This document shows, piece after piece, positions 36,004 to 44,420 of a stretch of DNA of 64,000 nucleotides. The stretch is from assembly GCF_025532145.1 (NCBI RefSeq), contig NZ_ARXS01000018.1:1-64000 (forward strand). The letters run 5' to 3'. Below the pieces are notes generated by a model. That model was not told the origin of the DNA, made no database searches, and saw nothing but the letters and a program-made list of their open reading frames with translations. A program made the position numbers and the translations under genes. This DNA comes from Alloalcanivorax balearicus MACL04. GTDB lineage: Bacteria > Pseudomonadota > Gammaproteobacteria > Pseudomonadales > Alcanivoracaceae. Position 1 is the first letter of the stretch; each line of letters opens with the position of its first letter.

Positions 36004-36876
36004 TCAGTCTTGTTTGAAAATGGCGGGAGTGATGGCGCGGTGGAAACCGTCATAGGGTTCGCTGCGCTGGTGCTCCGGCAACGGGAAGATGGCCACGTTG
36101 CCCTGGCTGGCGCCGCCGTCGATACGCAGCGTGTCGCCGCTGATGAAGGCGGCGGCGTCGCTGAGCAGGAAGCAGATCGCCGAGGATACTTCCGCCTCCA
36201 CACCCATGCGTTTCAATGGCACCGCCGCACGCAGGGTTTTAAGAATGTTCTGAAACGCTTCCGGATAGGTGTCCATGCCGGAAGAGGCGATCCAGCCCGG
36301 AGCCACCGCGTTCACCCGTACGCCGCAGCATCCCCATTCCACCGAGGCGGTCTTGGTGAAGTTGTCCATGCCGGCGCGGGCGGCGCCGGAGTGCCCCATG
36401 CCCGGCATGCCTCCCCACATGTCGGCGACGATGTTGACGATGGCGCCGCCGTGTTGGTTCATGCCTTGTGTGAACACTTCCCGGGCCATCAGAAAGCCGC
36501 CGGTGAGGTTGGTGCGGATCACCGTTTCCCAGCCTTTCTGGCTGATCAGTGCCAACGGAGCGGGAAACTGGCCACCGGCGTTGTTGACCAGGCCGTGCAC
36601 CTGGCCCACTGCCTGGTAGATCTGGGCCACTGTCGCGCGCACCCGTTCTTCCTCACGGATGTCGCAACTGAAATACAGGGCCTCGCGGCCGGTGTCCTGC
36701 TGTATTTCCCCGGCCACTTCTCGCAGCTTGTCTTCGCCGCGGCCGATCAGTATCACCCGGGCTCCGAGCGCCGCCAATTCATGCGCGGAGCAACGGCCAA
36801 TACCGGAACCGCCGCCGGTGACAATGATGTTGCGGTCGGCGAACAGGTTTTCCCGAAAGACGGAACGGTAGGACAT
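36004..36876 (-). CDS. atuB: SDR-family dehydrogenase, AtuB
   Basis: A 290-aa NAD(P)-dependent short-chain dehydrogenase. NIIVTGGGSGIGRCSAHEL gives the cofactor motif, VNNAGGQFPA follows, and SGAARAGMDNFTK occupies the usual active-site helix region. The canonical YxxxK tyrosine is not obvious: the segment reads HSGAARAGMDNFTK. This is also seen in the 2,4-dienoyl-CoA reductase-like branch. In Pseudomonas, AtuB is needed for growth on citronellol, though its step is not settled. AAGGAAAAC precedes the ATG at 36876. Confidence 0.87.
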   Translation of the reverse strand: MSYRSVFRENLFADRNIIVTGGGSGIGRCSAHELAALGARVILIGRGEDKLREVAGEIQQDTGREALYFSCDIREEERVRATVAQIYQAVGQVHGLVNNAGGQFPAPLALISQKGWETVIRTNLTGGFLMAREVFTQGMNQHGGAIVNIVADMWGGMPGMGHSGAARAGMDNFTKTASVEWGCCGVRVNAVAPGWIASSGMDTYPEAFQNILKTLRAAVPLKRMGVEAEVSSAICFLLSDAAAFISGDTLRIDGGASQGNVAIFPLPEHQRSEPYDGFHRAITPAIFKQD

Positions 36877-36938
36877 GGTTTGTTTTCCTTTATCAATGAG
36901 CCAGGTGACGGCCGCCGCCGGGGCAGGCCGCCACGGAG

Positions 36939-38714
36939 TCAATGCAGAGCCGCGGCCAGGGTGTTGGGGACCGCCACCGGCATGTCCAGCAGCTGTTGCG
37001 CGAACGCCTTGCCCTGCGGATCAATGCGCAGACTGGCGATACCGCCGCCGCCCAGGGCGTTGCGCAGCAGGAAATTGAAGGCGTGCATGCCGGACAGTTC
37101 CCAGCGGCGGACCGAGCCGGTTTCCGGATCGAGCACATGCCGCATGTAGTCCGCCACCGCGGTTTCACTCAGTGCCGCGCGTAAATAGGGCAGGTAAGCC
37201 GGGTCCCGGGCGATAACGCCGATGTTGGCGTGGTTGCCTTTGTCGCCGGAGCGGGCCCAGGCCAGTTTCACCAACGGTACCTCGATGTCACCGGAGGCAG
37301 TCTCGCCGTCTGCTTGCGGGGCTGGCTCCGCCAGCGGTTTACCGGCGGGAATGGCCACCGGCAGGGTTTCGCCGTTGACGTCCACGGTGACCGGCACTTT
37401 TTGTTTGGCGATAAGGGTGGAATAAAGACGAATGCGGGGCATCGGCTTGGGCCGGCCGCCGACCAGACCGGACAGGCCCGGGGCCATGCCGGTGGCGGCC
37501 TGGGCGATTTCCCGGGCGAACAGACCCAGGGCTTTGCGGTCGTCGTGCAGGGCGGCGATTTTCACCACGACTTCGCGGCTGTCCTGGCGGCGCGCCTGAT
37601 TGCCGTAGGTGGTCTCGCTGCCGAGGATTTCCACACTGACATCCCGGAACGGAGCCAGCCCCGCCTGTTTGAACTGCGCCGCCACCTTGCTGAGGATGGC
37701 GTCCGCCACCACCCGGCCCTTGGCGGGAGCGTCGATGCCGCCCATCAGGAAAGAGGCGGTGATGCGCTGGCCGTCGGGGTAGGTGGCGGACACTTTGTAA
37801 GTGTCGGTGGGGGCGAGCCCGCGCGCACCGTTGACTTTGACCCGATCCGTCCCGTCCCGGGTGAGGGTGACGTTGGTGAAGTCACAGACCACATCGGGAA
37901 GGATGTACTGGCGCGGGTCGCCGATCTCATAGAGCAGTTGCTCGCCGACCGTGGCAGGGGTGACCAGGCCTCCGGTGTCCGCCGGTTTGGTGATCACCAC
38001 GGTGCCGTCCCGATGGCATTCGGCGATCGGGAAGCCCATGTTGTCGAAGCCGGGCACATCGCGCCAATCGGTGAAGTTGCCGCCTGTGCATTGGGCGCCG
38101 CACTCGATCAGATGGCCGGCCAGGGAGCCCTGGGCCAGCCGGTCGTAGTCGGTATCCGGCCACTGGAACTCATGCAGTAACGGGCCCAATACCAGGGCGG
38201 AGTCGGCGATGCGGCCGGTGAGCACCAGGTCAGCGCCGGCGTCCAGAGCGGCCTTGATCGGCAGGGCGCCAAGGTAGGCGTTCATGGTCACGGTGATCGG
38301 CGGCAAGGCCGCGCCGGTGTCCATTTCCCGGCAGTCGGCGAATTCGGCCCGGCGAGGATTCAGATCGTCGCCTTCCACCAGGGCGATGTTCAGCTCGACG
38401 CCGGCCTCGGCGAACGCTTTTCGCAGGGCATCCCGGCAGGCGCGGGGATTCACGCCGCCGGCATTGCTGATCACCTTGATGCCCTTGTCCTTGATCTCCC
38501 GGGCCAGCGGCGCCATCACCTGGGTGACGAAATCGTGGGCGTAACCGGCGTTGGCGTCCTTCATGCGCGCCCCGGCCATGATCGACAGGGTGACCTCGGC
38601 CAGATAGTCGAACACCAGATAGTCAATATTGCCCTGGCGGACCAGTTGGAAGGCGGCGCTGTTGGTGTCGCCCCAGAAACCGGCGGCGCAGCCGATGCGG
38701 GTCAGGTCGCTCAT
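36939..38714 (-). CDS. atuA: acyclic terpene utilisation protein AtuA
   Basis: A 591-aa protein of the AtuA family, the marker of citronellol/geraniol degradation clusters. It begins [20 protein letters not shown], with conserved [33 protein letters not shown] and [17 protein letters not shown] separate C-terminal domain of about 100 residues ([22 protein letters not shown]) is fused, as in longer family members. The biochemical role is unresolved. AAGGAAC precedes the ATG at 38714. It is the first gene of the operon and divergent from a TetR regulator. Confidence 0.92.
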   Translation of the reverse strand: MSDLTRIGCAAGFWGDTNSAAFQLVRQGNIDYLVFDYLAEVTLSIMAGARMKDANAGYAHDFVTQVMAPLAREIKDKGIKVISNAGGVNPRACRDALRKAFAEAGVELNIALVEGDDLNPRRAEFADCREMDTGAALPPITVTMNAYLGALPIKAALDAGADLVLTGRIADSALVLGPLLHEFQWPDTDYDRLAQGSLAGHLIECGAQCTGGNFTDWRDVPGFDNMGFPIAECHRDGTVVITKPADTGGLVTPATVGEQLLYEIGDPRQYILPDVVCDFTNVTLTRDGTDRVKVNGARGLAPTDTYKVSATYPDGQRITASFLMGGIDAPAKGRVVADAILSKVAAQFKQAGLAPFRDVSVEILGSETTYGNQARRQDSREVVVKIAALHDDRKALGLFAREIAQAATGMAPGLSGLVGGRPKPMPRIRLYSTLIAKQKVPVTVDVNGETLPVAIPAGKPLAEPAPQADGETASGDIEVPLVKLAWARSGDKGNHANIGVIARDPAYLPYLRAALSETAVADYMRHVLDPETGSVRRWELSGMHAFNFLLRNALGGGGIASLRIDPQGKAFAQQLLDMPVAVPNTLAAALH

Positions 38715-38783
38715 GGTGTTGTTCCTTCCTTCATTACAAACGGGCAAGTGGGCAAATGGGCCGGTAACGGAGTGGCTCAACAC

Positions 38784-38803
38784 TACCAAGCAAGCGCTTG
38801 GTA
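38784..38803. promoter_or_regulatory. palindromic operator between atuA and atuR
   Basis: TACCAAGC and GCTTGGTA form perfect 8-bp arms around AAGC; the inner CAAGCGCTTG (38791-38800) is also a perfect palindrome. It lies 70 bp upstream of atuA and 124 bp upstream of the divergent regulator gene, where a TetR-family operator is expected. Confidence 0.75.
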
Positions 38804-38926
38804 TGTAAATATGGGATCGGCCACGACCATTGACCGAAACGCTCAGGTCCGCGGCCAAATGGGCCAGCGGCATTGTCTGATGCCTAATTGTGTAATGCGT
38901 ATAATGCCGTCCGATCAGGAGGAACC

Positions 38927-39535
38927 ATGACACAAGCACGCGCTGTACACGGCATAGACGACAGCCCGCGGGGGCGTCTGCTCAGTGCCGCCGCCCAGCT
39001 GTTCCGAGACAAAGGGTATGAACGCACCACCGTGCGTGATATCGCTGCCGTGGTGGGGATCCAGAGCGGTTCCATCTTCCACCATTTCAAAACCAAGGAA
39101 GAGATCCTGTTCGCGGTGATGGAGGAGGTGATCCACTTCAACACCGAGCGTCTGCGCGCCGCCATCGCCGCCGAGAACCGGCCGGTGGAGCGGTTGCGGG
39201 CACTGGTGCGCGCGGAATTGACCGCCATTGTCGGCGATACCAGCGAGGCGATGACGGTGCTGGTGACCGAGTGGCGCTGCCTCAATGCGGACAAGCAACG
39301 CGAGGCACTGGCCTTGCGGGACATTTATGAGCAGCTCTGGCTGGACGTGCTGGAGGATCTTCATAAGGAAGGCCGTTTCCGCGCCGATCCGTTTATCATG
39401 CGGCGGCTGATCACTGGCATGACCGGCTGGACCCATAACTGGTTTGATCAGTCCCGCAGTCTGTCGGTGGAAGGGTTGGCGGACCTGATCGTCGACCGGG
39501 TGGTGGGCGAGGAAAGTGAGGAGGGCGCGGCGTGA
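38927..39535 (+). CDS. atuR: TetR-family regulator, probable AtuR
   Basis: A 202-aa repressor. The N-terminal TetR helix-turn-helix reads [19 protein letters not shown] followed by [15 protein letters not shown]. The C-terminal ligand domain is helical. In Pseudomonas the atu operon is repressed by the divergent TetR regulator AtuR, released by acyl-CoA intermediates. Position and the palindrome at 38784-38803 support the same role here. AGGAGGAACC precedes the ATG at 38927. The next small gene overlaps its stop. Confidence 0.87.
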   Translation: MTQARAVHGIDDSPRGRLLSAAAQLFRDKGYERTTVRDIAAVVGIQSGSIFHHFKTKEEILFAVMEEVIHFNTERLRAAIAAENRPVERLRALVRAELTAIVGDTSEAMTVLVTEWRCLNADKQREALALRDIYEQLWLDVLEDLHKEGRFRADPFIMRRLITGMTGWTHNWFDQSRSLSVEGLADLIVDRVVGEESEEGAA

Positions 39536-39732
39536 TCGGCAATGGCTTCGCCTGGGGACGCACCGGCTACACCATCATGGAAGAAGGGGAGTTGGACCGC
39601 GCCACCTGGCAGTTGAAGGTCAGCCATTATCTGGTGGCCGAGCCCAGTGGCCGGACCGTGCCCGGGCGCTTCACCCTGGAGCAGGCGAAAAAGTGGATTG
39701 AAGAACAGGAGTCGGGGGCTGATTCCGGCTGA
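39532..39732 (+). CDS. small hypothetical protein
   Basis: A 66-aa soluble protein (starts (M)[20 protein letters not shown], ends with a helix LEQAKKWIEEQES). Its GTG start overlaps the atuR stop (GTGA) and has GAGGAGG upstream, so it is likely translationally coupled to atuR. Codon use matches its neighbours. No family is recognised. Confidence 0.6.
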   Translation: MIGNGFAWGRTGYTIMEEGELDRATWQLKVSHYLVAEPSGRTVPGRFTLEQAKKWIEEQESGADSG

Positions 39733-39809
39733 AATGCAGCCAAAAAGGGCGTTTATTCGACAGTGCGACGAAAATATGAACGAACGGCAGGTTTTTTCGC
39801 AGAAAGCCG

Positions 39810-39837
39810 TTGACACTCCGGGGCCAATCCCTAAAAT
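39810..39837 (+). promoter_or_regulatory. tRNA operon promoter
   Basis: TTGACA (39810-39815) and TAAAAT (39832-39837) are separated by 16 bp and followed by a GC-rich discriminator (GGCGCCC), as is common for stable-RNA promoters. The first tRNA begins 25 bp downstream. Confidence 0.75.
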
Positions 39838-39861
39838 GGCGCCCACTTCGCAACGCGATGC

Positions 39862-39937
39862 GGGTGGTTAGCTCAGCTGGGAGAGCATCTGCCTTACAAG
39901 CAGAGGGTCGGCGGTTCGATCCCGTCACCACCCACCA
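39862..39937 (+). tRNA. tRNA-Val (anticodon TAC)
   Basis: 76 bases with encoded CCA. The acceptor stem is GGGTGGT/ACCACCC, the D-loop motif TTAGCTCAGCTGGGAGAGCA, the anticodon loop CTTACAA, and the T-arm GGCGGTTCGATCCCGTC. Its wobble U is a target of the cmoA/cmoB modification encoded in this window. Confidence 0.97.
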
Positions 39938-39957
39938 GTTTCCCTAGTGGAAAGTTC

Positions 39958-40034
39958 GGAGCGGTAGTTCAGTTGGTTAGAATACCGGCCTGTCACGCCG
40001 GGGGTCGCGGGTTCGAGTCCCGTCCGCTCCGCCA
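39958..40034 (+). tRNA. tRNA-Asp (anticodon GTC)
   Basis: 77 bases with encoded CCA. The acceptor stem is GGAGCGG/CCGCTCC, the D-arm TAGTTCAGTTGGTTAGAATA, the anticodon loop CTGTCAC, and the T-arm GCGGGTTCGAGTCCCGT. It lies 20 bp after tRNA-Val, presumably on the same transcript. Confidence 0.97.
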
Positions 40035-40073
40035 ATGTTTTTCATGATCTTAGCCTTTTTCCATGTATTAAGG

Positions 40074-40110
40074 AGCCGCATCGAGTGTTTCGATGCGGCT
40101 TTTTCTTTTG
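40074..40110 (+). terminator. rho-independent terminator of the tRNA operon
   Basis: A perfect 11-bp stem, AGCCGCATCGA (40074-40084) and TCGATGCGGCT (40090-40100), with a 5-base loop, is followed by TTTTCTTTTG. Confidence 0.9.
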
Positions 40111-40211
40111 TGGCGCCAGGCCACCGCGGAACTTCCTTCCCTCCTGATGTTCTTATCCTGTAAGCGCCTTTTGACCCCTGTCATGAAAGGGTCACCAAGG
40201 GGACGCTAAAG

Positions 40212-40269
40212 TTGATCCGACAACCTTTGATTAGACAACTCTTGATTCAACAACTTTTGATTAGACAAT
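40212..40269 (+). repeat. four tandem 15-bp repeats
   Basis: TTGATTAGACAAC-like units begin at 40212, 40227, 40242 and 40257, exactly 15 bp apart. Units 2 and 4 are almost identical (TTGATTAGACAAC/T); units 1 and 3 vary at 2-3 positions. Each has TTG...CAA half-sites. The array ends 28 bp before the start of a 35-codon gene, which suggests a phased regulator-binding array. Confidence 0.8.
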
Positions 40270-40297
40270 ACGGGATGAAACGTAAAGGAGAATAACC

Positions 40298-40405
40298 ATG
40301 GATCATTATTTCGAAGAACGACTGCAGGAAAAACTGTGGCTGGAAACCCTGGAAGAGCTGGTTGAAGGCGACTGGGAAAACGACGACGACGGTGTGGAGC
40401 TCTGA
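40298..40405 (+). CDS. 35-aa acidic microprotein
   Basis: The frame reads MDHYFEERLQEKLWLETLEE, then LVEGDWENDDDGVEL and a stop. It has an excellent ribosome site (AAAGGAG, 7-8 bp before ATG), a strongly amphipathic helix with Leu/Trp spacing and an acidic tail. The four-copy repeat array directly upstream looks regulatory. It stands alone between the tRNA terminator and the coiled-coil gene. A role in binding another protein is a guess. Confidence 0.65.
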   Translation: MDHYFEERLQEKLWLETLEELVEGDWENDDDGVEL

Positions 40406-40629
40406 TCCCCCGTCGTCGTCACCCCTCCGGCCCGATGGGCCAACCCCTCCCGATTCTGTGAAGCACTCAGCGTTCTGATTACCTTTCCCGAGCAACCCCT
40501 TTCTTTTACCTAAAAGCCGGTTCACACTTTTGTCGTAGCTGTCTGTGATCGACAGATTGTGACGAGCCTGGTCACCTGACGGTCCGCAAGGCGGATAAAA
40601 CGATAAAGACATGACCCGGGGAAGGCGAG
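40406..40629. other. 224-base gap after the microprotein gene
   Basis: It should contain the promoter of the coiled-coil gene at 40630. GTCGTCGTC-rich sequence right after the microprotein stop mirrors the GACGACGAC codons just before it (possible hairpin near 40381-40420). No other structure was identified. Confidence 0.4.
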
Positions 40630-41979
40630 ATGGCGGGGTCCTCCGTTACCTCTGAAGCAATAGTGTTCTTTGCCGAGCACCACATCACCAAAAGCATGCT
40701 CTACGCCGACTTCGAGGCGATTCTGGATGGCATGGTGGGGGTGCCGGAGTTCGCTCGCAAAGAGATGCGCGGTGGCTACTGTCTGATCAACGGACAGTTG
40801 AAGGTCAAGGCGCTGGTGTTGTTTCTGATCGGCTTCGACGAAGACGGCATGGCCGATACCACCTGGAATATCCCATTGCGCCACCTGGCCGAGCACGGTG
40901 GCCCCGGCCCCGACATGGGCAGTGGCCCGATCCGGTTGGCCTGCCGCAGCCAGTGCCCGGTGGCCTGGCACCAGGACCAGTTGTGGGATCCGTCGATGAA
41001 GCCCGGCGCCAACGATTTTGTCGCGGTGCGGGATCTGCTGCGCCAGCGCGGGCCGAAGATGGGCCTGGAGATGGACGAGGATCTGCCACCGCCGACGGCG
41101 CCGCCGGTGCTGTCCGAGGAGGACATTCCCACTCTCGGCGCCGCCGAGCCGGATCCGGAACGGGTCAGGCTGGCCCGCACCATCAAGGAATTGCGTCTGC
41201 GCATCCATACCCTGGAGAGCGGACAGAAGGAAGAGATGGCGCAACTGCGCTATGCCCAGCAGCAGAAAGAGGAAATCCTCAATACGCAGCTGGAAAAGGT
41301 GCTGATGCAGTTCAAGACACTGAAGTCCCAGAACGCGGCGTTGCGCGAACAGAGCGGCTCACTCAAGGAACAGCTGGAGGCGCTGCGCCGGGATCAGCAG
41401 GAGCAAGCCGCTCAGGACCGCGATCAGGGCAGTGAAACGGAGCGGCTGCGCCAGCAGTACCAGTTGGAGCTGGAGCAGCGCCTGGAAGAAGAACGGGCGC
41501 GCCTGTCCGATGAATTGCACAGTAAGGAAATGGAAGTGCTCAACCGGGACGACCTGATCGCTCAACTGCGCAAGGACGTGGCCGGCCTCAAGCATCAACA
41601 GATGAAAGTGAGCAATGCCGGCGGCGAGCAGATGCTGCGTAAACTGGAGAGCCTGGGGCTCAGTTTCATTGCCTTCCATCCCGGTGCCGGCCATGTCTCC
41701 ATCGGCGCCGATCAGATTTCCGATTACATGGAAAACCCGCTGGCGTTCGCCGCCCGTAAATGCCTGGTGACCGAGGATCACTACCGTGCCTGGCTGGCTC
41801 ACTATGAGAATCCGGTATGCCAGGTGGCGGTGGGGCCGGAGGCGCGTGCCTGTGGCAAAAGAGTGATTCGGGTGGACGTGCCGAATCAGTTCAAGCCGGG
41901 CGTGTCCGACTGTAATTCCAACCGCTGTCCGCACTGCCGTTCGGATGCCGCCATCGATAATGTGCTCAAGTTCCGGTAA
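40630..41979 (+). CDS. coiled-coil protein with C-terminal Cys-rich motif
   Basis: A 449-aa protein. The N-terminal domain (residues about 1-125) is globular (ITKSMLYADFEAILDGMVGVPEFAR). A proline-rich linker follows, then a long coiled coil (residues about 175-330, with repeats such as ERLRQQYQLELEQRLEEERARL). A conserved C-terminal domain (SFIAFHPGAGHVSIGADQISDYMENPLAFAARKC) ends with CGKRV and a CNSNRCPHCRSD motif that could bind zinc. Pseudomonads carry a similar gene of unknown role near nadK (from memory). The start is ATG at 40630 with AAGGCGAG upstream. Confidence 0.8.
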   Translation: MAGSSVTSEAIVFFAEHHITKSMLYADFEAILDGMVGVPEFARKEMRGGYCLINGQLKVKALVLFLIGFDEDGMADTTWNIPLRHLAEHGGPGPDMGSGPIRLACRSQCPVAWHQDQLWDPSMKPGANDFVAVRDLLRQRGPKMGLEMDEDLPPPTAPPVLSEEDIPTLGAAEPDPERVRLARTIKELRLRIHTLESGQKEEMAQLRYAQQQKEEILNTQLEKVLMQFKTLKSQNAALREQSGSLKEQLEALRRDQQEQAAQDRDQGSETERLRQQYQLELEQRLEEERARLSDELHSKEMEVLNRDDLIAQLRKDVAGLKHQQMKVSNAGGEQMLRKLESLGLSFIAFHPGAGHVSIGADQISDYMENPLAFAARKCLVTEDHYRAWLAHYENPVCQVAVGPEARACGKRVIRVDVPNQFKPGVSDCNSNRCPHCRSDAAIDNVLKFR

Positions 41980-42096
41980 TCGTGCCGCGAACTGGTAAGT
42001 ATCTTGCTTCAAGACTGTTAAACAAACGCTAAGCATGCCGGATCGCGCGGGTCGGGGGGACTCGCACGATCAAATAATAAGGGGGGGAAGCCATTC

Positions 42097-43167
42097 ATGG
42101 CTCAAGAGTCCATCGATAAGCGTTTATTGCAGGCGTTCGTGCCGGTCAATGCGCTGTCCAACGATCAGCTCGACTGGCTGCTGGATCAGCAGGAAGTCTG
42201 CCGTTACGAGCCCGGCGATATTCTGTTCCGTCAGGGCGACCGCGATAACGCTACCATCTATCTGCTCAGCGGTGACGTGGAATTGTTCAACGAGAGTGGG
42301 CAGCGCGGTGTGGTGCGGGCCGGGGATGCCGCGTCCTGGCATCCGCTCGGCCATTTCCAGCCACGCCGGGATGACGCCCGGGCGCTGACCGAGGTCAGCG
42401 TGGTGCGTTTCGACAGTTTCCGGCTGGACACCATTTTGTCCTGGGATCAGTCCGCCGGTTACGTGATTCTCGACATCAATGCCAATGCCGCTTATCAGCA
42501 TGACCGCGACTGGATGATCCGGTTGCTGAAGTCCAATCTGTTCCACCGGGTGCCGCCGGCCAACATTCTGGAAATCTTCCGCCGCCTGCACGCCCGCCGC
42601 TGCAAGGAAGGTGAGGTGATCATCCGCCAGGGCGAGGAAGCGGATTGCTGCTACATCATCAAGGAAGGGGTCTGCGAGGTGTCCATCGAACTGGGTAACC
42701 CCGGAGTGGCGACGCCGGTGGCGATGCTGGAGGAAGGGCAGTGGTTCGGTGAGGAGGCATTGCTGTCCGGCACGCCGCGTAACGCCACCATCACCATGGC
42801 CACGGACGGGGTGCTGATGCGGCTGGGGCGGGACGATTTCGACGCACTGCTGCGTGAACCGATCATCCATACCCTGCCGGTGGACAAGGCCCGGGATAAG
42901 ATCGCCGCCGGCGCCCGCTGGCTGGATGTGCGCACCGGCGATGAGTTTGACCGTCATCGGTTGTCCGGAGCCGCTAATATGTCGTTGAATGTGCTGCGCC
43001 TGAAATCGCGGTTGCTGGACCCGAAACAGGCCTACGTGGCCTACTGTGACACCGGTCGGCGTAGCGCCACGGCGGCATTTTTGTTAAAAAACGCAGGCTT
43101 GGACGTGTTCGTGCTGGAAGGCGGCCTCAACGGCAACGCCGACCATCTGCACGAGTATCTCGAATAG
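42097..43167 (+). CDS. two cNMP-binding domains fused to a rhodanese
   Basis: A 356-aa cytosolic protein. The first cyclic-nucleotide-binding domain spans residues about 15-115 (YEPGDILFRQGDRDNATIYLLSG) and a second about 145-265 (EGEVIIRQGEEADCCYIIKEG, FGEEALLSGTPRNATI). A rhodanese domain follows, with the active-site cysteine in AYCDTGRRSATA near residue 312. No DNA-binding domain is present, so it is not a CRP-type regulator. It might control sulfur transfer by nucleotide binding; this is inference. GGGGGGGAAG precedes the ATG. nadK follows. Confidence 0.87.
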   Translation: MAQESIDKRLLQAFVPVNALSNDQLDWLLDQQEVCRYEPGDILFRQGDRDNATIYLLSGDVELFNESGQRGVVRAGDAASWHPLGHFQPRRDDARALTEVSVVRFDSFRLDTILSWDQSAGYVILDINANAAYQHDRDWMIRLLKSNLFHRVPPANILEIFRRLHARRCKEGEVIIRQGEEADCCYIIKEGVCEVSIELGNPGVATPVAMLEEGQWFGEEALLSGTPRNATITMATDGVLMRLGRDDFDALLREPIIHTLPVDKARDKIAAGARWLDVRTGDEFDRHRLSGAANMSLNVLRLKSRLLDPKQAYVAYCDTGRRSATAAFLLKNAGLDVFVLEGGLNGNADHLHEYLE

Positions 43168-43210
43168 CCCGTCCCGGGGATCCGGGGCTGGGGCCCAACC
43201 CGGGACTAAT

Positions 43211-44098
43211 GTGGCGCAAGACAAATTTCGCAATATCGGCCTGATTGCCCGTTCCGAAAGCGAGCAGGCGCTGTACTCCATGCGCCAACTGATTCACTTT
43301 CTGCACGGTCGCGACTGCACCGTCATTCTGGAAAAGGACATCGCCGGCAGCCTCCCGGAGATGGGACTGCAGGCGGCCAGCGCCGCTCAGATGGGCGAAT
43401 CCTGTGATCTGGTGATCGTGGTCGGCGGCGATGGCAGCCTGCTGGGCGCGGCCCGTACCCTGGCCCGTTACGATGTGCCGGTGCTGGGGGTGAACCGTGG
43501 CCACCTGGGATTTCTCACCGACATTCTGCCCTCGGAAATCGAGTCCCGGGTCGGCCAGGTGCTGGACGGCGAATACACCACCGAGCGCCGCTTTTTGCTG
43601 GATATGGAGGTGCGGCGAGGCAATCTGGTGATGGGCGAGGGCAGCGCTCTCAACGATGTGGTACTGCTCTCCGGTGACAGTGTCCATATGATCGACTTCG
43701 AGCTGATCATCGACGGCCATTTTGTCTATGGGCAGCGTTCCGACGGTCTGATCATCTCCACGCCCACTGGCTCCACCGCCTATGCCCTGTCCGGTGGCGG
43801 CCCGATCATGCATCCTCGTCTGGACGCCATGGTGCTGGTGCCGATGAACCCCCACACCCTGACCAGCCGGCCGCTGGTGGTGGACGGCAACAGCGAGATC
43901 AAGATCCAGATCACCACCGAGAAAGTGAAGCCCCTGGTGAGCTGCGACGGCACTTCCGGGGTGCGATTGCAGCTGGGCGACGTCATCGCCATTCGCAAGA
44001 AGCCCCACCGTCTGCAGTTGATCCACCCGCCGGGGCACGATTTCTATCAGGCCTGCCGTTCCAAACTGGGCTGGAGCACCCGTCCGGGGGATAATTGA
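43211..44098 (+). CDS. nadK: NAD kinase
   Basis: A 295-aa cytosolic ATP-dependent kinase that makes NADP from NAD. The diagnostic GGDGS motif (VIVVGGDGSLLGAAR) and GVNRGHLGFLTDI are present, along with SDGLIISTPTGSTAYALSGGGPI and SSRP-like TSRPLVV. The start is GTG at 43211; the ribosome site is weak. It sits 43 bp after the cNMP/rhodanese gene and 43 bp before yeaC, in the same arrangement as pseudomonads. Confidence 0.95.
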   Translation: MAQDKFRNIGLIARSESEQALYSMRQLIHFLHGRDCTVILEKDIAGSLPEMGLQAASAAQMGESCDLVIVVGGDGSLLGAARTLARYDVPVLGVNRGHLGFLTDILPSEIESRVGQVLDGEYTTERRFLLDMEVRRGNLVMGEGSALNDVVLLSGDSVHMIDFELIIDGHFVYGQRSDGLIISTPTGSTAYALSGGGPIMHPRLDAMVLVPMNPHTLTSRPLVVDGNSEIKIQITTEKVKPLVSCDGTSGVRLQLGDVIAIRKKPHRLQLIHPPGHDFYQACRSKLGWSTRPGDN

Positions 44099-44141
44099 TG
44101 ACCGACCGCTGTCCCACCCATGTCACGACCCGAGAGGGATG

Positions 44142-44420
44142 ATGAATTTTTCCAATTTCGAGCAGTTGATTGATTCCATGACCCTGGAAGTGTGGCACGG
44201 CCTGCGCCGCGCCGTGGAGCTGGGGCGCTGGCCCGATGGCCGCCGGGTCTCCGCCGAGCAGCGTGAGCTGTGTCTGCAGGCGATCATCGCCTGGGAAACC
44301 AAGAATCTGCCGGAACAGGAGCGTACCGGTTATGTGCCTCCACACAGCAAGAGCAGTGCGGCGGACAGCGAGCAGCCGGTGGACCTGCAACCGGCGCCCG
44401 AGCGGAAAGGAGAGCACTGA
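44142..44420 (+). CDS. YeaC family (DUF1315) protein
   Basis: A 92-aa soluble protein. The YeaC core MTLEVWHGLRRAVELGRWPDG, VSAEQRELCLQAIIAWE and PEQERTGYV is clear, followed by a disordered tail. The function is not established. The start could be either of two adjacent ATG codons (44139 or 44142) after GAGAGGG. Its stop overlaps the pepN start by one base (TGATG), so the two are coupled. Confidence 0.87.
   Translation: MNFSNFEQLIDSMTLEVWHGLRRAVELGRWPDGRRVSAEQRELCLQAIIAWETKNLPEQERTGYVPPHSKSSAADSEQPVDLQPAPERKGEH

Noticed and set aside
40212-40269. CRISPR-like repeats
   Set aside because: Units are contiguous at 15 bp with 2-base gaps; there are no spacers or cas genes.
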